A stretch of 64,000 nt of DNA from Superficieibacter electus (GCF_002915575.1 NZ_PQGD01000012.1:1-64000), one strand, 5' to 3'; shown: positions 22,947-33,180, numbered from the stretch's first letter. Program-made: numbers and translations. The notes: a model not told the origin generated them from the sequence alone.

Positions 22947-23154
22947 AGATAAGGCTCCTTATTCAACGCATGATCCATTCATACGCGACAAATTTCCCAT
23001 GTCGTGACGACCTCATCATGAGGTTCCAGTCCGGATTGTAAGCAATAACGTATTAAAAGCGATAAAAAAAGTCGGGGGACAAGATAACCAGGCAGACGGA
23101 ATAGTACGCAAAATCAGAAAATGGTATGGGCAGTAACTTTTTACGCCACAACAT

Positions 23155-23170
23155 AAGCAACCGATTGCTT
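23155..23170. promoter_or_regulatory. PurR-box-like site upstream of xanP
   Basis: AAGCAACCGATTGCTT matches the PurR consensus ACGCAAACGTTTGCGT at 12 of 16 positions by eye and is symmetric. It lies 52 bp before the xanP start, a plausible place for purine repression of a xanthine permease. Confidence 0.5.
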
Positions 23171-23222
23171 TTACCTGGAAGTGGGATAAAATCCCCCCTT
23201 TTCCACCGCGGGATTGCCTCTG

Positions 23223-24614
23223 ATGTCTGTTAACACGCTCGAATCTGAAAGTGCGCAACCGATTGCGCCCATCCACAATAGCGAACTGATTTACCGCCTT
23301 GAAGATCGGCCTCCTCTGCCTCAAACTCTGTTTGCTGCCTGCCAGCATCTGCTGGCAATGTTCGTCGCGGTGATCACCCCGGCGCTGCTGATTTGCCAGG
23401 CGCTCGGATTACCGGCAGAGGACACTCAGCACATTATCAGTATGTCGCTGTTCGCCTCTGGCGTGGCCTCCATCATTCAGATTAAGGCGTGGGGACCCGT
23501 CGGTTCCGGGCTACTGTCGATTCAGGGTACCAGCTTCAACTTTGTCGCCCCGCTGATCATGGGCGGCACGGCATTAAAAACCGGCGGCGCGGACGTCCCG
23601 ACCATGATGGCGGCGCTGTTCGGCACGCTGATGCTGGCGAGCTGTACTGAGATGATCATCTCCCGCGTCCTGCATCTGGCGCGCCGCATCATCACCCCGC
23701 TGGTGTCTGGCGTGGTGGTGATGATAATCGGCCTGTCGCTGATTCAGGTCGGGTTAACCTCCATCGGCGGCGGCTTTGCGGCAATGAACGATCACACCTT
23801 TGGCGCGCCAAAAAACCTGCTGCTGGCGGGGGTAGTGCTGGCGGTAATTATCCTGCTGAACCGTCAGCGTAACCCGTACCTGCGCGTTGCCTCGCTGGTG
23901 ATTGCCATGGCGGTCGGCTACGTAATGGCCTGGTTGATGGGCATGCTGCCGGAAGGTAACGCGCCGGCCAACAGCCCGCTTATCATGGTACCCACGCCGC
24001 TGTACTACGGCCTCGGCATTGACTGGAATTTGCTGCTGCCGCTGATGCTGGTGTTTATGATCACCTCGCTGGAAACCATCGGCGACATCACCGCCACCTC
24101 TGACGTTTCCGAGCAGCCGGTCTCTGGTCCGCTGTATATGAAGCGCCTGAAAGGCGGCGTGCTGGCCAACGGTCTGAATTCATGTGTTTCTGCCGTATTT
24201 AACACCTTCCCGAACTCCTGCTTCGGGCAGAACAACGGCGTCATTCAGTTAACCGGCGTGGCCAGCCGCTATGTTGGCTTCGTGGTGGCGCTGATGCTGA
24301 TCGTACTTGGGCTGTTCCCGGCGGTGAGCGGCTTTGTGCAGCACATTCCGGAACCGGTACTGGGCGGCGCGACGCTGGTGATGTTCGGTACTATTGCCGC
24401 CTCCGGCGTGCGCATTGTTTCCCGCGAGCCGCTGAACCGCCGGGCGATCATGATTATCGCCCTGTCGCTGGCCGTGGGTCTCGGTGTTTCCCAGCAGCCG
24501 CTGATCCTGCAATTTGCCCCGGACTGGGTAAAAAACCTGCTTTCCTCCGGCATTGCGGCAGGCGGTATTACCGCGATTGTGCTGAACCTGCTGTTCCCGC
24601 CAGAGAAAAACTGA
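23223..24614 (+). CDS. xanP: Xanthine:proton symporter XanP
   Basis: A 463-residue NCS2/NAT-family purine permease of the inner membrane. The family motif '[17 protein letters not shown]' and the conserved helix-8 acidic segment '[18 protein letters not shown]' are present. The ATG at 23223 gives the same N-terminus and length as E. coli XanP (YicE). The TTG nine bases upstream is rejected. It is divergent from gltS and followed by yicH, the E. coli order. Confidence 0.96.
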   Translation: MSVNTLESESAQPIAPIHNSELIYRLEDRPPLPQTLFAACQHLLAMFVAVITPALLICQALGLPAEDTQHIISMSLFASGVASIIQIKAWGPVGSGLLSIQGTSFNFVAPLIMGGTALKTGGADVPTMMAALFGTLMLASCTEMIISRVLHLARRIITPLVSGVVVMIIGLSLIQVGLTSIGGGFAAMNDHTFGAPKNLLLAGVVLAVIILLNRQRNPYLRVASLVIAMAVGYVMAWLMGMLPEGNAPANSPLIMVPTPLYYGLGIDWNLLLPLMLVFMITSLETIGDITATSDVSEQPVSGPLYMKRLKGGVLANGLNSCVSAVFNTFPNSCFGQNNGVIQLTGVASRYVGFVVALMLIVLGLFPAVSGFVQHIPEPVLGGATLVMFGTIAASGVRIVSREPLNRRAIMIIALSLAVGLGVSQQPLILQFAPDWVKNLLSSGIAAGGITAIVLNLLFPPEKN

Positions 24615-24734
24615 TGCTGTGCGGCAGCGGGCCTGACTCGCTGCCGCTGTAACGCACTTTCACCATTCCTTCCTTGAGCATTTCCGCTAATTCGGGCATA
24701 ACTCCTGTATGTCTATTTCTCGGGAAGGATGACC

Positions 24735-26465
24735 ATGAAATTTCTCGGAAAACTGATCGCCTGGATATTGATTGCCGTTCTGGTGGTCATTATCGCGTTC
24801 TACTTCCTTGTTCAGACGCGCTGGGGAGCCAAACAGGTCAGCGACTGGATTAGCAATAACAGTGATTATCAGCTCACGTTCGATGCTATTGACCACCGTT
24901 TCTCCTCCCCCTCACACATTTTATTAAAAAATGTGACGTTTGGCCGCGACGGTAAACCCGCTACGCTGGACGCCAAGACGGTTGATATCGGGCTAAGTAG
25001 CCGCCAGTTCACCGATCCACTGCACGCAGATGCGATTATTTTGCAGGACGGCACGCTGAACCTGTCGCCCGCCACCGCGCCGCTGGCTATCCGTGCCGAT
25101 CGTCTTCAGCTTATTAATATGGCGTTTAACAGCCCGGAAACCGGCTGGGCTCTGAGCGCCCAGCGCGTGACCGGCGGCGTCAGCCCGTGGTTGCCGGAAG
25201 CGGGGAATGTACTGGGCAGCAAGGCCGATATGATGATGAGCGCCGGGTCGCTGACGCTCAATGGCGTGCCGGCCAGCAACGTGCTGGTACAGGGCAGTAT
25301 CGATCATAACAACGTTAATCTGACCACCATTGGTGCCGATCTGGCGCGCGGTGCGCTGACTGGCTCCGCACGCCGTGATGCTAACGGTGGCTGGGTCATT
25401 AACAACCTTCAGTTGAACGATATTCGCCTGCAAAGCAACAAAACGCTGGCGGATTTTTTTGCGCCGCTGACCACCGTTCCTTCCCTGCAAATCAATCGTA
25501 TGGATATCACGGACGCGCAGCTTCAGGGGCCGGACTGGGCCATTATCGATCTCGATCTCAGCCTGCGCGATTTGACCCTTAGTAAAGAGGACTGGCAGAG
25601 TCAGGGCGGCAAGCTGTCAATGAACGCCAGCGAGTTTATCTACGGCTCGCTGCATTTAAACGATCCGATCCTTAACGCTGAGTTTTCCCCGCAGGGCGTG
25701 GCGCTGCGCCAGTTCACCTCGCGCTGGGAAGGTGGCATGGTCCGCACTTCCGGCAACTGGCTGCGCGACGGCAAGGCGCTGGTGCTGGACGATTTCGCCC
25801 TGGCCGGGCTGGAATACACCCTGCCGGAGAACTGGAAGCAGCTCTGGATGACCCGGTTGCCCCCGTGGTTACAGAGCGTAACGATTAACCGTCTGAACGC
25901 CAGCCGCAACCTGGTGATCGATATCGACCCGGCATTCCCCTGGCAGTTAACAGCGCTGGACGGCTACGGCAGCTATCTGCAGGTGGCAAAAGATCGCCAG
26001 TGGGGGATCTGGGGCGGCGCGGCGGGGCTGAATGCAGCCGCCGCCACGTTCAACCGGGTGGATGTGCGCCGTCCGTCGCTGAAACTGACCGCCAACGCTT
26101 CAACGGTGAATATCAGTGAACTGAGCGCTTTTACAGAAAAGGGGCTGCTGGAGGCAACGGCGACTGTGTCGCAGCTTCCACAGCGCCAGCTTAGCGTCAG
26201 CCTTAACGGGCGCGGCGTGCCACTGAATATCCTGCAACAGTGGGGATGGCCTGCGCTGCCGATTACAGGCGACGGCAACGTGCAACTGACCGCCAACGGC
26301 ATATTACAGGCCGACGCGCCGCTAAAACCCTCGGTGAACGGTCAGCTACAGGCGGTGAACATGGATAAGCAACAGGTGACGCAGACGATGCGAGGTGGCG
26401 TAGTGAGCGGCGCAAATGACAGTCCGGTGTCGTTGGTTTCACCCTCACCCCAACCCTCTCCCTGA
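24735..26465 (+). CDS. yicH: AsmA-family inner-membrane protein YicH, altered C-terminus
   Basis: A 576-residue protein with an N-terminal signal anchor ('LIAWILIAVLVVIIAFYFLV') and a long periplasmic domain. AsmA-family proteins act in envelope lipid homeostasis or transport. Sequence follows E. coli YicH (569 residues) up to about '...QQVTQTMRGGVVSG'. The last 15 or so residues ('NDSPVSLVSPSPQPSP') are encoded by the first unit of the 78-bp repeat array, so the native end has been replaced. ATG at 24735 was chosen because AGGA precedes it at a normal distance. Function is probably retained, since only the tail is changed. Confidence 0.9.
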   Translation: MKFLGKLIAWILIAVLVVIIAFYFLVQTRWGAKQVSDWISNNSDYQLTFDAIDHRFSSPSHILLKNVTFGRDGKPATLDAKTVDIGLSSRQFTDPLHADAIILQDGTLNLSPATAPLAIRADRLQLINMAFNSPETGWALSAQRVTGGVSPWLPEAGNVLGSKADMMMSAGSLTLNGVPASNVLVQGSIDHNNVNLTTIGADLARGALTGSARRDANGGWVINNLQLNDIRLQSNKTLADFFAPLTTVPSLQINRMDITDAQLQGPDWAIIDLDLSLRDLTLSKEDWQSQGGKLSMNASEFIYGSLHLNDPILNAEFSPQGVALRQFTSRWEGGMVRTSGNWLRDGKALVLDDFALAGLEYTLPENWKQLWMTRLPPWLQSVTINRLNASRNLVIDIDPAFPWQLTALDGYGSYLQVAKDRQWGIWGGAAGLNAAAATFNRVDVRRPSLKLTANASTVNISELSAFTEKGLLEATATVSQLPQRQLSVSLNGRGVPLNILQQWGWPALPITGDGNVQLTANGILQADAPLKPSVNGQLQAVNMDKQQVTQTMRGGVVSGANDSPVSLVSPSPQPSP

Positions 26466-26985
26466 GGGAGAGGGAGCAGACCGGCGACTGGCGCGGGGGA
26501 TATTTGCGCGGGTAATCCACCCTCACCCCGGCCCTCTCCCTGAGGGAGAGGGGGAAAACTGGCGGCTGACGCGGGGGATAGTTGCCGGGGGTAATCCACC
26601 CTCACCCCGGCCCTCTCCCTGAGGGGGAGGGGGAAAACCAGCGGCTGACGCGGAGATAGTTGCCGGGGGTAATCCACCCTCACCCTAACCCTCTCCCTGA
26701 GGGAGAGGGCGCAGACTGGCGACTGGCGCGGAGATAGTTGCCGGGGGTAATCCACCCTCACCTTGGCCCTCTCCCTGAGGGAGAGGGGGCAAACCGGCGG
26801 CTGACGCGGAGATAGTTGCCGGGAGGTAATCCACCCTCACCCTGGCCCTCTCCCTGAGGGAGAGGGGGCAAACCAGCGGCTGGCGCGGAGATAGTTGCCG
26901 GGGGTAATCCATCAACGGCGAGAGTTAAGGTACGTCCTCACCTCATCCACCGCACGGTCCCCTCTCCCTGAGGGAGAGGGTTAGG
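26440..26985. repeat. 78-bp tandem repeat array after yicH
   Basis: The palindrome core CCCTCTCCCTGAGGGAGAGG starts at about 26454, 26532, 26611, 26689, 26767, 26846 and, after a longer gap, 26960. The unit also contains GGCGGCTGACGCGGAGATAG and TTGCCGGGGGTAATCC. It shares its palindrome, but not its spacer, with the 1-600 array. The first copy lies inside yicH. No gene is seen in the array. Confidence 0.88.
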
Positions 26986-27023
26986 GTGAGGGGGAAACGC
27001 CAGCACCACAGTAACGTTCTGAT

Positions 27024-27707
27024 TCACACCACCAGACGCTGATACTCATTACATAACAGCCACTTCACCGGTTCGTTTTCCTCAACGCTGGCGTAGCGCG
27101 CGCCAGCCTCAAGGAAATGATTATCCTGCCTGTCGTCGTTAACCGTTGAGATTTCCCAGCCAAGCACCAGCGCTTTTTCCGCCCAGAAACGGTGATAAAG
27201 CCGCCGCGGCAGGCATACCCCCTGCCCCGGCTTCAGCACCAGCGTCTGAGCCGGGCGCAGCAGGCGGCGATGCCCGTCAACGGCAATCTCAATGGTCCGC
27301 TGTTGATCCAGTTGATTATCTTCCGTTGACCACGCGAACTGCATACACAACTCGCCGCCGCCCCGGTTAACAATATCTTCCATTTTATGGGTGTGGAAAT
27401 GCCACGGCGTATGCTGATCCTGCTGGATTTGCAGCATTTTTTCCGCGTAAGGCTTCGGATACCGCGTGCTGTGCAGCGCGCCGTTGCGTAAAGTCAACAG
27501 CGTTAACCCGGTTGCCGAAAAATTGCCCCGGCCAAAATCAGTGATATCCCAGCCAAGCTGCAAATCCATCACCTCCTGCCATTCCGCAAGCGGTTGTTGT
27601 CGCCATGCCGCAGCGGTAAAACAGGCGAAATCCGGTAAACACAGGCGGAAACTCTCCGCGACCGCATGCGCTTTATCTATTGAGTAGTTGATCAATGAAC
27701 GCTTCAT
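27024..27707 (-). CDS. D-lyxose isomerase
   Basis: A 227-residue cupin-fold enzyme of the D-lyxose ketol-isomerase family (like E. coli O157 z5688), interconverting D-lyxose and D-xylulose. Metal ligands are visible as 'WHFHTHKMEDIVNRGGG' (two His and a Glu) and the later His in 'LPRRLYHRFWAE'. It is the last gene of the minus-strand PTS operon, suggesting the incoming sugar or its product is a pentose-related ketose. It lies 50 bp after the first aldolase gene. Confidence 0.85.
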   Translation of the reverse strand: MKRSLINYSIDKAHAVAESFRLCLPDFACFTAAAWRQQPLAEWQEVMDLQLGWDITDFGRGNFSATGLTLLTLRNGALHSTRYPKPYAEKMLQIQQDQHTPWHFHTHKMEDIVNRGGGELCMQFAWSTEDNQLDQQRTIEIAVDGHRRLLRPAQTLVLKPGQGVCLPRRLYHRFWAEKALVLGWEISTVNDDRQDNHFLEAGARYASVEENEPVKWLLCNEYQRLVV

Positions 27708-27757
27708 CGTATTTCCCTCCTGACGCCATTAAGGCGGGCGCACCCGCCTCGCAGGAA

Positions 27758-28618
27758 TTAATAGAGCGTCGCTTTGCCGGTTGAACCAAATAACTTCATT
27801 TTGTAGCGAATCACCTCGCGCGCGGCGTTAATCGGTTCCGGATAAATAACATTCGGGTCCCACCATGTCTCTTTGCCCAGAATTTCACGCACTTTCTGAA
27901 AATAGGCATATTTCATATCGCTGGAGATATTGATTTTACCGACGCCCAGGGTCACTGACTCGGCGATTTCCGCATCAGGGTTGGCGGAGCCGCCATGCAG
28001 CACCAGCGGAATGGACAAACGCCCCGCGATCTCACGCAGGATATGCATCTGTAGTTTGGGCTGCATCCCTTTCGGGTAGATGCCATGGGCGGTCCCGATC
28101 GCCACCGCCAGCGTATCAACGCCGGTTCGGGCGACGAAATCCTCTGCCTGCGCCGGATCGGTATAGGTCACTTCAGACACGCCGCCTTCCACGGACGTGC
28201 CCGTCTGGCCGATGGTTCCCAGCTCGCCCTCGACGGACACCCCAACCGCATGCGCCAGGCTGACCGCCTCACGCGTCAGCGCCACGTTCTCTTCATAAGG
28301 CAACAGCGAGCCGTCGATCATTACCGACGTAAAGCCACATTGAATAGCGCGCAGCACGTGCGCTATTGATGCGCCATGATCAAGATGCAGGGTGAAAGGG
28401 ACCGGGCTACGACGGGTGATTTCGCGAACGTAGCCAAAAAAGCTGTCGCCGAGAAAATCATGCTCGCTGGGGTGCACAGAGATAATCGCCGGGGTGTTGG
28501 TTGCCTCCGCTTCTTCCACCATGGCGCGGATAAAACAGCTATCCGCCACGTTGAATGCGCCAATCGCAAAGCCGTGCTGGCGGGTGGGTTGCAGCAGTTC
28601 TTTCATCGAAACTAACAT
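27758..28618 (-). CDS. Class II ketose-bisphosphate aldolase (FbaA/GatY family)
   Basis: A 286-residue zinc-dependent aldolase. Zinc ligands are in 'TLHLDHGASIAHV', 'IGTAHGIYPKG' and 'LVLHGGSANPD'. The C-terminal 'GVGKINISSDMKYAYFQKVREIL' binds the phosphate. It cleaves a ketose 1,6- or 1-phosphate-type substrate to dihydroxyacetone phosphate and an aldehyde. The ATG at 28618 was chosen because GGGAG then lies at a usual distance. A second, different aldolase gene follows upstream in the operon, so the two may act on different stereoisomers. Confidence 0.88.
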   Translation of the reverse strand: MLVSMKELLQPTRQHGFAIGAFNVADSCFIRAMVEEAEATNTPAIISVHPSEHDFLGDSFFGYVREITRRSPVPFTLHLDHGASIAHVLRAIQCGFTSVMIDGSLLPYEENVALTREAVSLAHAVGVSVEGELGTIGQTGTSVEGGVSEVTYTDPAQAEDFVARTGVDTLAVAIGTAHGIYPKGMQPKLQMHILREIAGRLSIPLVLHGGSANPDAEIAESVTLGVGKINISSDMKYAYFQKVREILGKETWWDPNVIYPEPINAAREVIRYKMKLFGSTGKATLY

Positions 28619-28698
28619 CGTCATTCTCCCGTTTCAGAGTGTAGTAAGCCCTGCCAGGGCGCGGGTGCGCTGGCAGATAAGGCATTACAGGAAGTGGA

Positions 28699-29550
28699 TC
28701 AGGCTTTGCCGATAGCGCCGGAAGCCTGAAGATAAGGGGTGATGGCCTCTTCGCTGGCCTGCTCCATGACCGCCATCACGTCGGCCAGTTCAGAGGTGCT
28801 GTCATGGCACAGCGCGTGAAGTAATGCGGCTTTTCCGGCCTCAAAAATCGCTGCGCCAACGTTAATTTTCGCCACGCCCAGCGCCGGGCAGCGGGCTATC
28901 TGCTCGAATGGCGTACCGCTACCGCCATGAAGCGCCAGCGGCACGTCTGACAGGCGGGCAATCTCCGCCAGCCGCCCGAAATCGATTTGCGGCGTTACCC
29001 CCGGGGCATACATGCCGTGCGCGGTGCCAACAGAAACCGCCAGCAGATCGATCCCCGTCTGGCGGATAAACGGCTCCACATCATCGGGTTGCGTCATTAA
29101 ATCAACATTGGTGGAGCGATCGTAGCGTGGCGCATCCGCCAGATGACCGAGTTCGCCCTCTACGCATACCCCTGCGCTGGCGGCAACCTCAACTACCGCA
29201 CGCGTCTGGCGGATGTTCTCCGCCAGCGGAAAGGCGGAGGCATCAATCATCAACCCGCTAAAACCTGCGCGAAATGCCTGATAAATCAGCGCCGGCTCTT
29301 TTCCGTGATCGAGGCTGAGCGCCACCGGCACCGTGGCTTCTTCAGCCAGCACTTTCACCACCGATGCGGCGACGCTGGCCGGAAAGTGGGGAAGATGCCC
29401 CTGATAAAGATTGAGGATAATGGGCGCACGGTGGGCCTGCGCTGCGCGGATCGCCGCCCTGGCACTTTCCAGATTCATGCAGTTAATCGCCAGCAGCGCG
29501 TAATGCTCACGCCAGGCTTTCGTCACCATACTTTTCATATCGGCAAACAT
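28699..29550 (-). CDS. Second class II aldolase of the PTS operon
   Basis: 283 residues with the zinc signatures 'SLDHGKEPALIYQ', 'VGTAHGMYAPG' and 'ALHGGSGTPFEQ', and the phosphate-site segment 'GVAKINVGAAIFEAGK'. It is clearly diverged from its neighbour at 27758, so this is not a recent duplicate. It lies 12 bp downstream of the PTS EIIC gene. Substrate specificity cannot be read from the sequence. Confidence 0.86.
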   Translation of the reverse strand: MFADMKSMVTKAWREHYALLAINCMNLESARAAIRAAQAHRAPIILNLYQGHLPHFPASVAASVVKVLAEEATVPVALSLDHGKEPALIYQAFRAGFSGLMIDASAFPLAENIRQTRAVVEVAASAGVCVEGELGHLADAPRYDRSTNVDLMTQPDDVEPFIRQTGIDLLAVSVGTAHGMYAPGVTPQIDFGRLAEIARLSDVPLALHGGSGTPFEQIARCPALGVAKINVGAAIFEAGKAALLHALCHDSTSELADVMAVMEQASEEAITPYLQASGAIGKA

Positions 29551-29561
29551 ACGGCCTCCGG

Positions 29562-30653
29562 TTATTCCAGGGTAAAGGTGATCTCTTCGTCTTTCACTTT
29601 GCGATCGCTTAACTCGTCGAATTCTTCATCCTGCTCCGTCACCGGTTTTTTCCACAGCGACAGCATGACGCCGCAGATAACGGTCCCGATGCCGAGCGCC
29701 AGACAGAACAGCAGCGGATGGGTAAAAAGGGGTACGACGAACATTCCGCCATGCGGCACCGGGCTTTCCACGCCCCAGACCATGATTAACCCTCCGGCCA
29801 CCGCCGACGCGACCAAGCAGGACCCCACGACCCGCAGAAGATCGCGGGCGGCGATGGGGATGACGCCTTCCGTAATCATGCAGATCCCCATCGGAAAGGC
29901 GGCTTTCAGCGCCTCACGCTCGGCGCGGGTATATTTATGACGGGTCAGCAGGAAGGAGAGCGTAATGCCAAACGGTGGGATAATAGAGCCGACAAACTTC
30001 ACGCCCTCCGGGCCATATACTCCGCTGACCAGCAGACCATCGGCAAACAATGACATGGTTTTGTTCACCGGGCCGCCAAAGTCGAAGGTCGCCATGGCAC
30101 CGAGAATGGCCCCCAGCAGAAAACGCGAGCCGCCCTGCATGGATTCCAGCAGGTGGATCAGCGCCTCCTGAAGCCAGGCAATCGGCTTACCAATCAGCGT
30201 CATCATCAGCAGGCCGCCGATAATGGTGCTCAGTACCGGCAGGACCATTATCGGCATCAGTCCCTGCATCGACTGCGGCAGGCGGATATAGCGCCTCAGC
30301 AGCAGTACGGTATAGCCGACTAAAAACCCGCCGAGCATACCGCCGATAAAACCGGTGTGAATTTCGCCACATACAAAGCCGACAATCAGCCCGGGTGCAA
30401 ACCCTGGCCGGTCCGCAATGGAATAGGCGATGGCGGCGCTGATCAGCGGAACAATAAGCCCCATTCCCCAGCCGCCGATTTGATTCAGCATCCACGCAAC
30501 AGAGCCGGTTTTCTCGCCAACATTGGTGCCGCCCAATATCTGACCGAGGGCGATGCAAATCCCCGCCGCGACAATCAACGGGATCATCCAGGAGATCCCC
30601 GTTAATAAATGTTTTTTTATTTCCTGTGATACCGGAATTTTATGTTCACTCAT
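29562..30653 (-). CDS. PTS fructose-type permease, IIC component
   Basis: A 363-residue membrane domain of a fructose-family phosphotransferase system with 8-10 helices. Typical segments are 'GEIHTGFIGGMLGGFLVGY', 'FDFGGPVNKTMSLFADG' and 'ITEGVIPIAARDLLRVVG'. It translocates and phosphorylates the sugar with the separate EIIB and EIIA proteins encoded just upstream. ATG at 30653 was chosen over 30680 because GGAGGG precedes it at 9 bp. Confidence 0.9.
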   Translation of the reverse strand: MSEHKIPVSQEIKKHLLTGISWMIPLIVAAGICIALGQILGGTNVGEKTGSVAWMLNQIGGWGMGLIVPLISAAIAYSIADRPGFAPGLIVGFVCGEIHTGFIGGMLGGFLVGYTVLLLRRYIRLPQSMQGLMPIMVLPVLSTIIGGLLMMTLIGKPIAWLQEALIHLLESMQGGSRFLLGAILGAMATFDFGGPVNKTMSLFADGLLVSGVYGPEGVKFVGSIIPPFGITLSFLLTRHKYTRAEREALKAAFPMGICMITEGVIPIAARDLLRVVGSCLVASAVAGGLIMVWGVESPVPHGGMFVVPLFTHPLLFCLALGIGTVICGVMLSLWKKPVTEQDEEFDELSDRKVKDEEITFTLE

Positions 30654-30676
30654 GTGAGATCCCTCCAGAATAAGGA

Positions 30677-30991
30677 TCATGCATTCGCAATTGATTTTTC
30701 CACCTTTTCAAGAAACTGAACCGGTGATTTAATGACAACTTCCGTTTTAACACGCACTATCCTTTTATTTTTGAAGCGTTCCTCTCCTTTTATTTTCACA
30801 TCAACGGCCAGAATCACGACATCCGCAGCAGAAATATCTTCGGCCAGTAATTCGTTTTCCGTCCCGATGGTTCCCTGGGTTTCAACTTTGATATTATGGC
30901 CCAGCGTTTTAGCACCCTTAATGAGCTTTTCGCGGGCAATATAGGTATGGGCAATGCCTGCCGTACAGGCGGCGACACAAACAATATTCAT
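30677..30991 (-). CDS. PTS fructose-type EIIB
   Basis: A 104-residue soluble EIIB of the fructose family. The phosphocysteine is C9 in 'VCVAACTAGIAHTYIARE' (usual motif CPTGIAHT; here CTAGIAHT). It passes phosphate from EIIA to the sugar bound in EIIC. It lies between the EIIA and EIIC genes in the same operon. Confidence 0.9.
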   Translation of the reverse strand: MNIVCVAACTAGIAHTYIAREKLIKGAKTLGHNIKVETQGTIGTENELLAEDISAADVVILAVDVKIKGEERFKNKRIVRVKTEVVIKSPVQFLEKVEKSIANA

Positions 30992-31011
30992 GACATGCTC
31001 CCATTACATAA

Positions 31012-31482
31012 TTAACAAACATCCGATTCAGCATATTGACTAAAAAGATCGATAATCCGCTGCGGGCTTTTTTCTTCAAGCAATTGTTTAATAATATCGT
31101 CATCGGCAAGGGCCCCCGCCACCTGCGACAACAGGCGAATATGCGTGGTATTTTGATCTTCAAGGCGGACGGCAAACAAAATAATGCAGCGTACGCTGCT
31201 GCCATCCAGCGTCTCCCAGGGAATATCATGCCGCGTGCGGCCGATGGCCAGCGTCGTATTGACCACGGCGGAAGACTTCCCGTGCGGGATGGCAATATGA
31301 TTTTCAAAACCGGTCGAACCTTCGGCTTCGCGCTGCCAGACATCCTGAATAAACGTATTGCGACAGGTGATCGCACCATCTTTCTGTAAGAGATCGGTTA
31401 ATTCTTCTATCGCCTCCTCTTTATTTTTCGCCTGCATATCCAGAAGAACACGATTCGTATTCAGAATTTTACTTATGTCCAT
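31012..31482 (-). CDS. PTS fructose-type EIIA
   Basis: A 156-residue EIIA domain (PTS_EIIA_2 family). The active histidine is in 'HIAIPHGKSSAV'. It takes phosphate from HPr and gives it to EIIB. It is the first structural gene, 23 bp after the PRD regulator gene, which implies cotranscription with its regulator. Confidence 0.9.
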   Translation of the reverse strand: MDISKILNTNRVLLDMQAKNKEEAIEELTDLLQKDGAITCRNTFIQDVWQREAEGSTGFENHIAIPHGKSSAVVNTTLAIGRTRHDIPWETLDGSSVRCIILFAVRLEDQNTTHIRLLSQVAGALADDDIIKQLLEEKSPQRIIDLFSQYAESDVC

Positions 31483-31505
31483 AGCCCTACCTCATGGAGA
31501 TAAAA

Positions 31506-33062
31506 TTAATTTCCGACGACAACACTTGTCGCATGATGTAATTTTTCAGTAATAATCGCTTCGGTCACGCGTTTAATATCTGCATCATTAAAAAAGGCGG
31601 TCACGTACACCACCGGCAAATCGATAACCGGTAAATGAATGGTAGAGATCACCAGTTCAATGTCGTCTTTGGCATGGAACGTCTGTAGGCCGCTGGCAGA
31701 GACCACTCCGACAATCGTCCAGTCCGGAAACGCGCGCAGGATGCGGCTTTTCAGCAGGTGTGACGTTCCAATGCCGGTAGAACACACCAGCAGCACATGT
31801 TTACGCGCGATCTGCCGCTCCATTGCCGCCTGAAAATGCACGGTTAAATAACCGATTTCATCCTCCGATACGGCCGCGTCGCCCCAGGCGCTAAAGACCT
31901 GGTTTACCGCACGCTGCGTCAGCGTCCAGACGTCCTGTAGCTCGCCTTTAATATCGTCCAGCAGCGGATTACGAATAAAAATATGGTAATTCAGGCGGTT
32001 AATTAACGGTTTAATGTGGATCAGCAGGCCATCATGGAGGGCGACATCGCCACTAAAGTCGCTATCCACCAGCGCGGAAAAGGTCGCAATCAGTTGCCCG
32101 GTGATCTGCCGCGCTTCGTCACTGGAGTGCATATTGCCCGCGCTACGCATATCGCCCCGCTCCTCCACGACCACCCCGGAGGAGATAATGTATTGATAGA
32201 TAAACCAGACTTCATCTTCTGGCAGCGCATGGGCGATATGCTTCTCAATGCGGCGCAGCATGCCTCTGGCAATGCGCAACACGTTTTCATCGAATGACGG
32301 CGTATTTTCTTCTTTTTTCGGTAAGGCATTGCCGCGGATAATGCGGTACATCATGATCAGAATATGGGTAAAGATATTGACGTAATACGGCTCGCCCAGC
32401 GACCAGCAAAGCTTTTTTTCCATATCCTGCAAAAGCGACTGAACAAATAAAACGTCATCTTCACCAAAATAACGAACCAGTGCCTTATAGCTTCCGGGAT
32501 CAAGCCGCGAGTGGATAATAGTCCCGATTTCATTGTGATTAATAATGCCATTGATCAGGGAGGCCATCGCCTGACGGACGCTATTTTCACTGCCCTCAAT
32601 ATGCGTCCCGCTTTGGCTACGGATGAGTGATAATCCCAGCGGGGCAATCCATGATTCAATAATTTTTAAATCGTTAACGATCGAGGCGCTACTGATAAAA
32701 TACCGTTCTGATAGTTTACTGATGGAGGTCTCGTGCGGCGTTTCATTTAATAGCTGGGAGGCAATTTTCACCCGCCGGGAATTATTTAACATCACGTCGG
32801 CATCATCACCCTCACCACTCACCGGAAGATCCAGTTGCAGGAAATCGGTAACGTTTTCTGCTAATAACATTACGCCAGAGCCTGCGCGTTTATCGATGGT
32901 GATTTTGCGTTCAGCCAGCCATTGCTCCAGCTCCCGCAGATCGCGCTGAATGGTTTTTTCGGATACATTAAGGTATTCCGCAATTTTCAGCAGCGTGACA
33001 TATTCTCTTCGTTGCAGGAGAAATTTTAATAATCTGTTTTGTCGGGAGGTAATTGTTTGCAT
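31506..33062 (-). CDS. PRD-containing transcriptional activator (MtlR/BglG type)
   Basis: A 518-residue regulator. Residues 1-60 are a DeoR/HTH_11-type helix-turn-helix ('VTLLKIAEYLNVSEKTIQRDLRELEQWL'), followed by a second Mga-like HTH near residue 110, two PTS-regulation domains (about 180-400) and a C-terminal EIIB-like domain ('HVLLVCSTGIGTSHLLKSRI', candidate phosphocysteine). Such activators are switched by PTS phosphorylation. It is the first gene of the sugar operon. An 18-bp perfect palindrome and a CRP-like site lie upstream. Confidence 0.88.
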   Translation of the reverse strand: MQTITSRQNRLLKFLLQRREYVTLLKIAEYLNVSEKTIQRDLRELEQWLAERKITIDKRAGSGVMLLAENVTDFLQLDLPVSGEGDDADVMLNNSRRVKIASQLLNETPHETSISKLSERYFISSASIVNDLKIIESWIAPLGLSLIRSQSGTHIEGSENSVRQAMASLINGIINHNEIGTIIHSRLDPGSYKALVRYFGEDDVLFVQSLLQDMEKKLCWSLGEPYYVNIFTHILIMMYRIIRGNALPKKEENTPSFDENVLRIARGMLRRIEKHIAHALPEDEVWFIYQYIISSGVVVEERGDMRSAGNMHSSDEARQITGQLIATFSALVDSDFSGDVALHDGLLIHIKPLINRLNYHIFIRNPLLDDIKGELQDVWTLTQRAVNQVFSAWGDAAVSEDEIGYLTVHFQAAMERQIARKHVLLVCSTGIGTSHLLKSRILRAFPDWTIVGVVSASGLQTFHAKDDIELVISTIHLPVIDLPVVYVTAFFNDADIKRVTEAIITEKLHHATSVVVGN

Positions 33063-33180
33063 TTTTTACCCTTATTACATACCAGATTAATCCACGAAAT
33101 GCTTTTTACAACTCAAGCTTCATAAATATTCAGTAAGCATAAATATAAAAGTCAGTTGATTAAATCACAATACTAAATCG

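Noticed and set aside
26342-26915. Frames encoding LPLRERAGVRVDYPRQLSP-type repeats
   Set aside because: They are translations of the 78-bp palindromic units.
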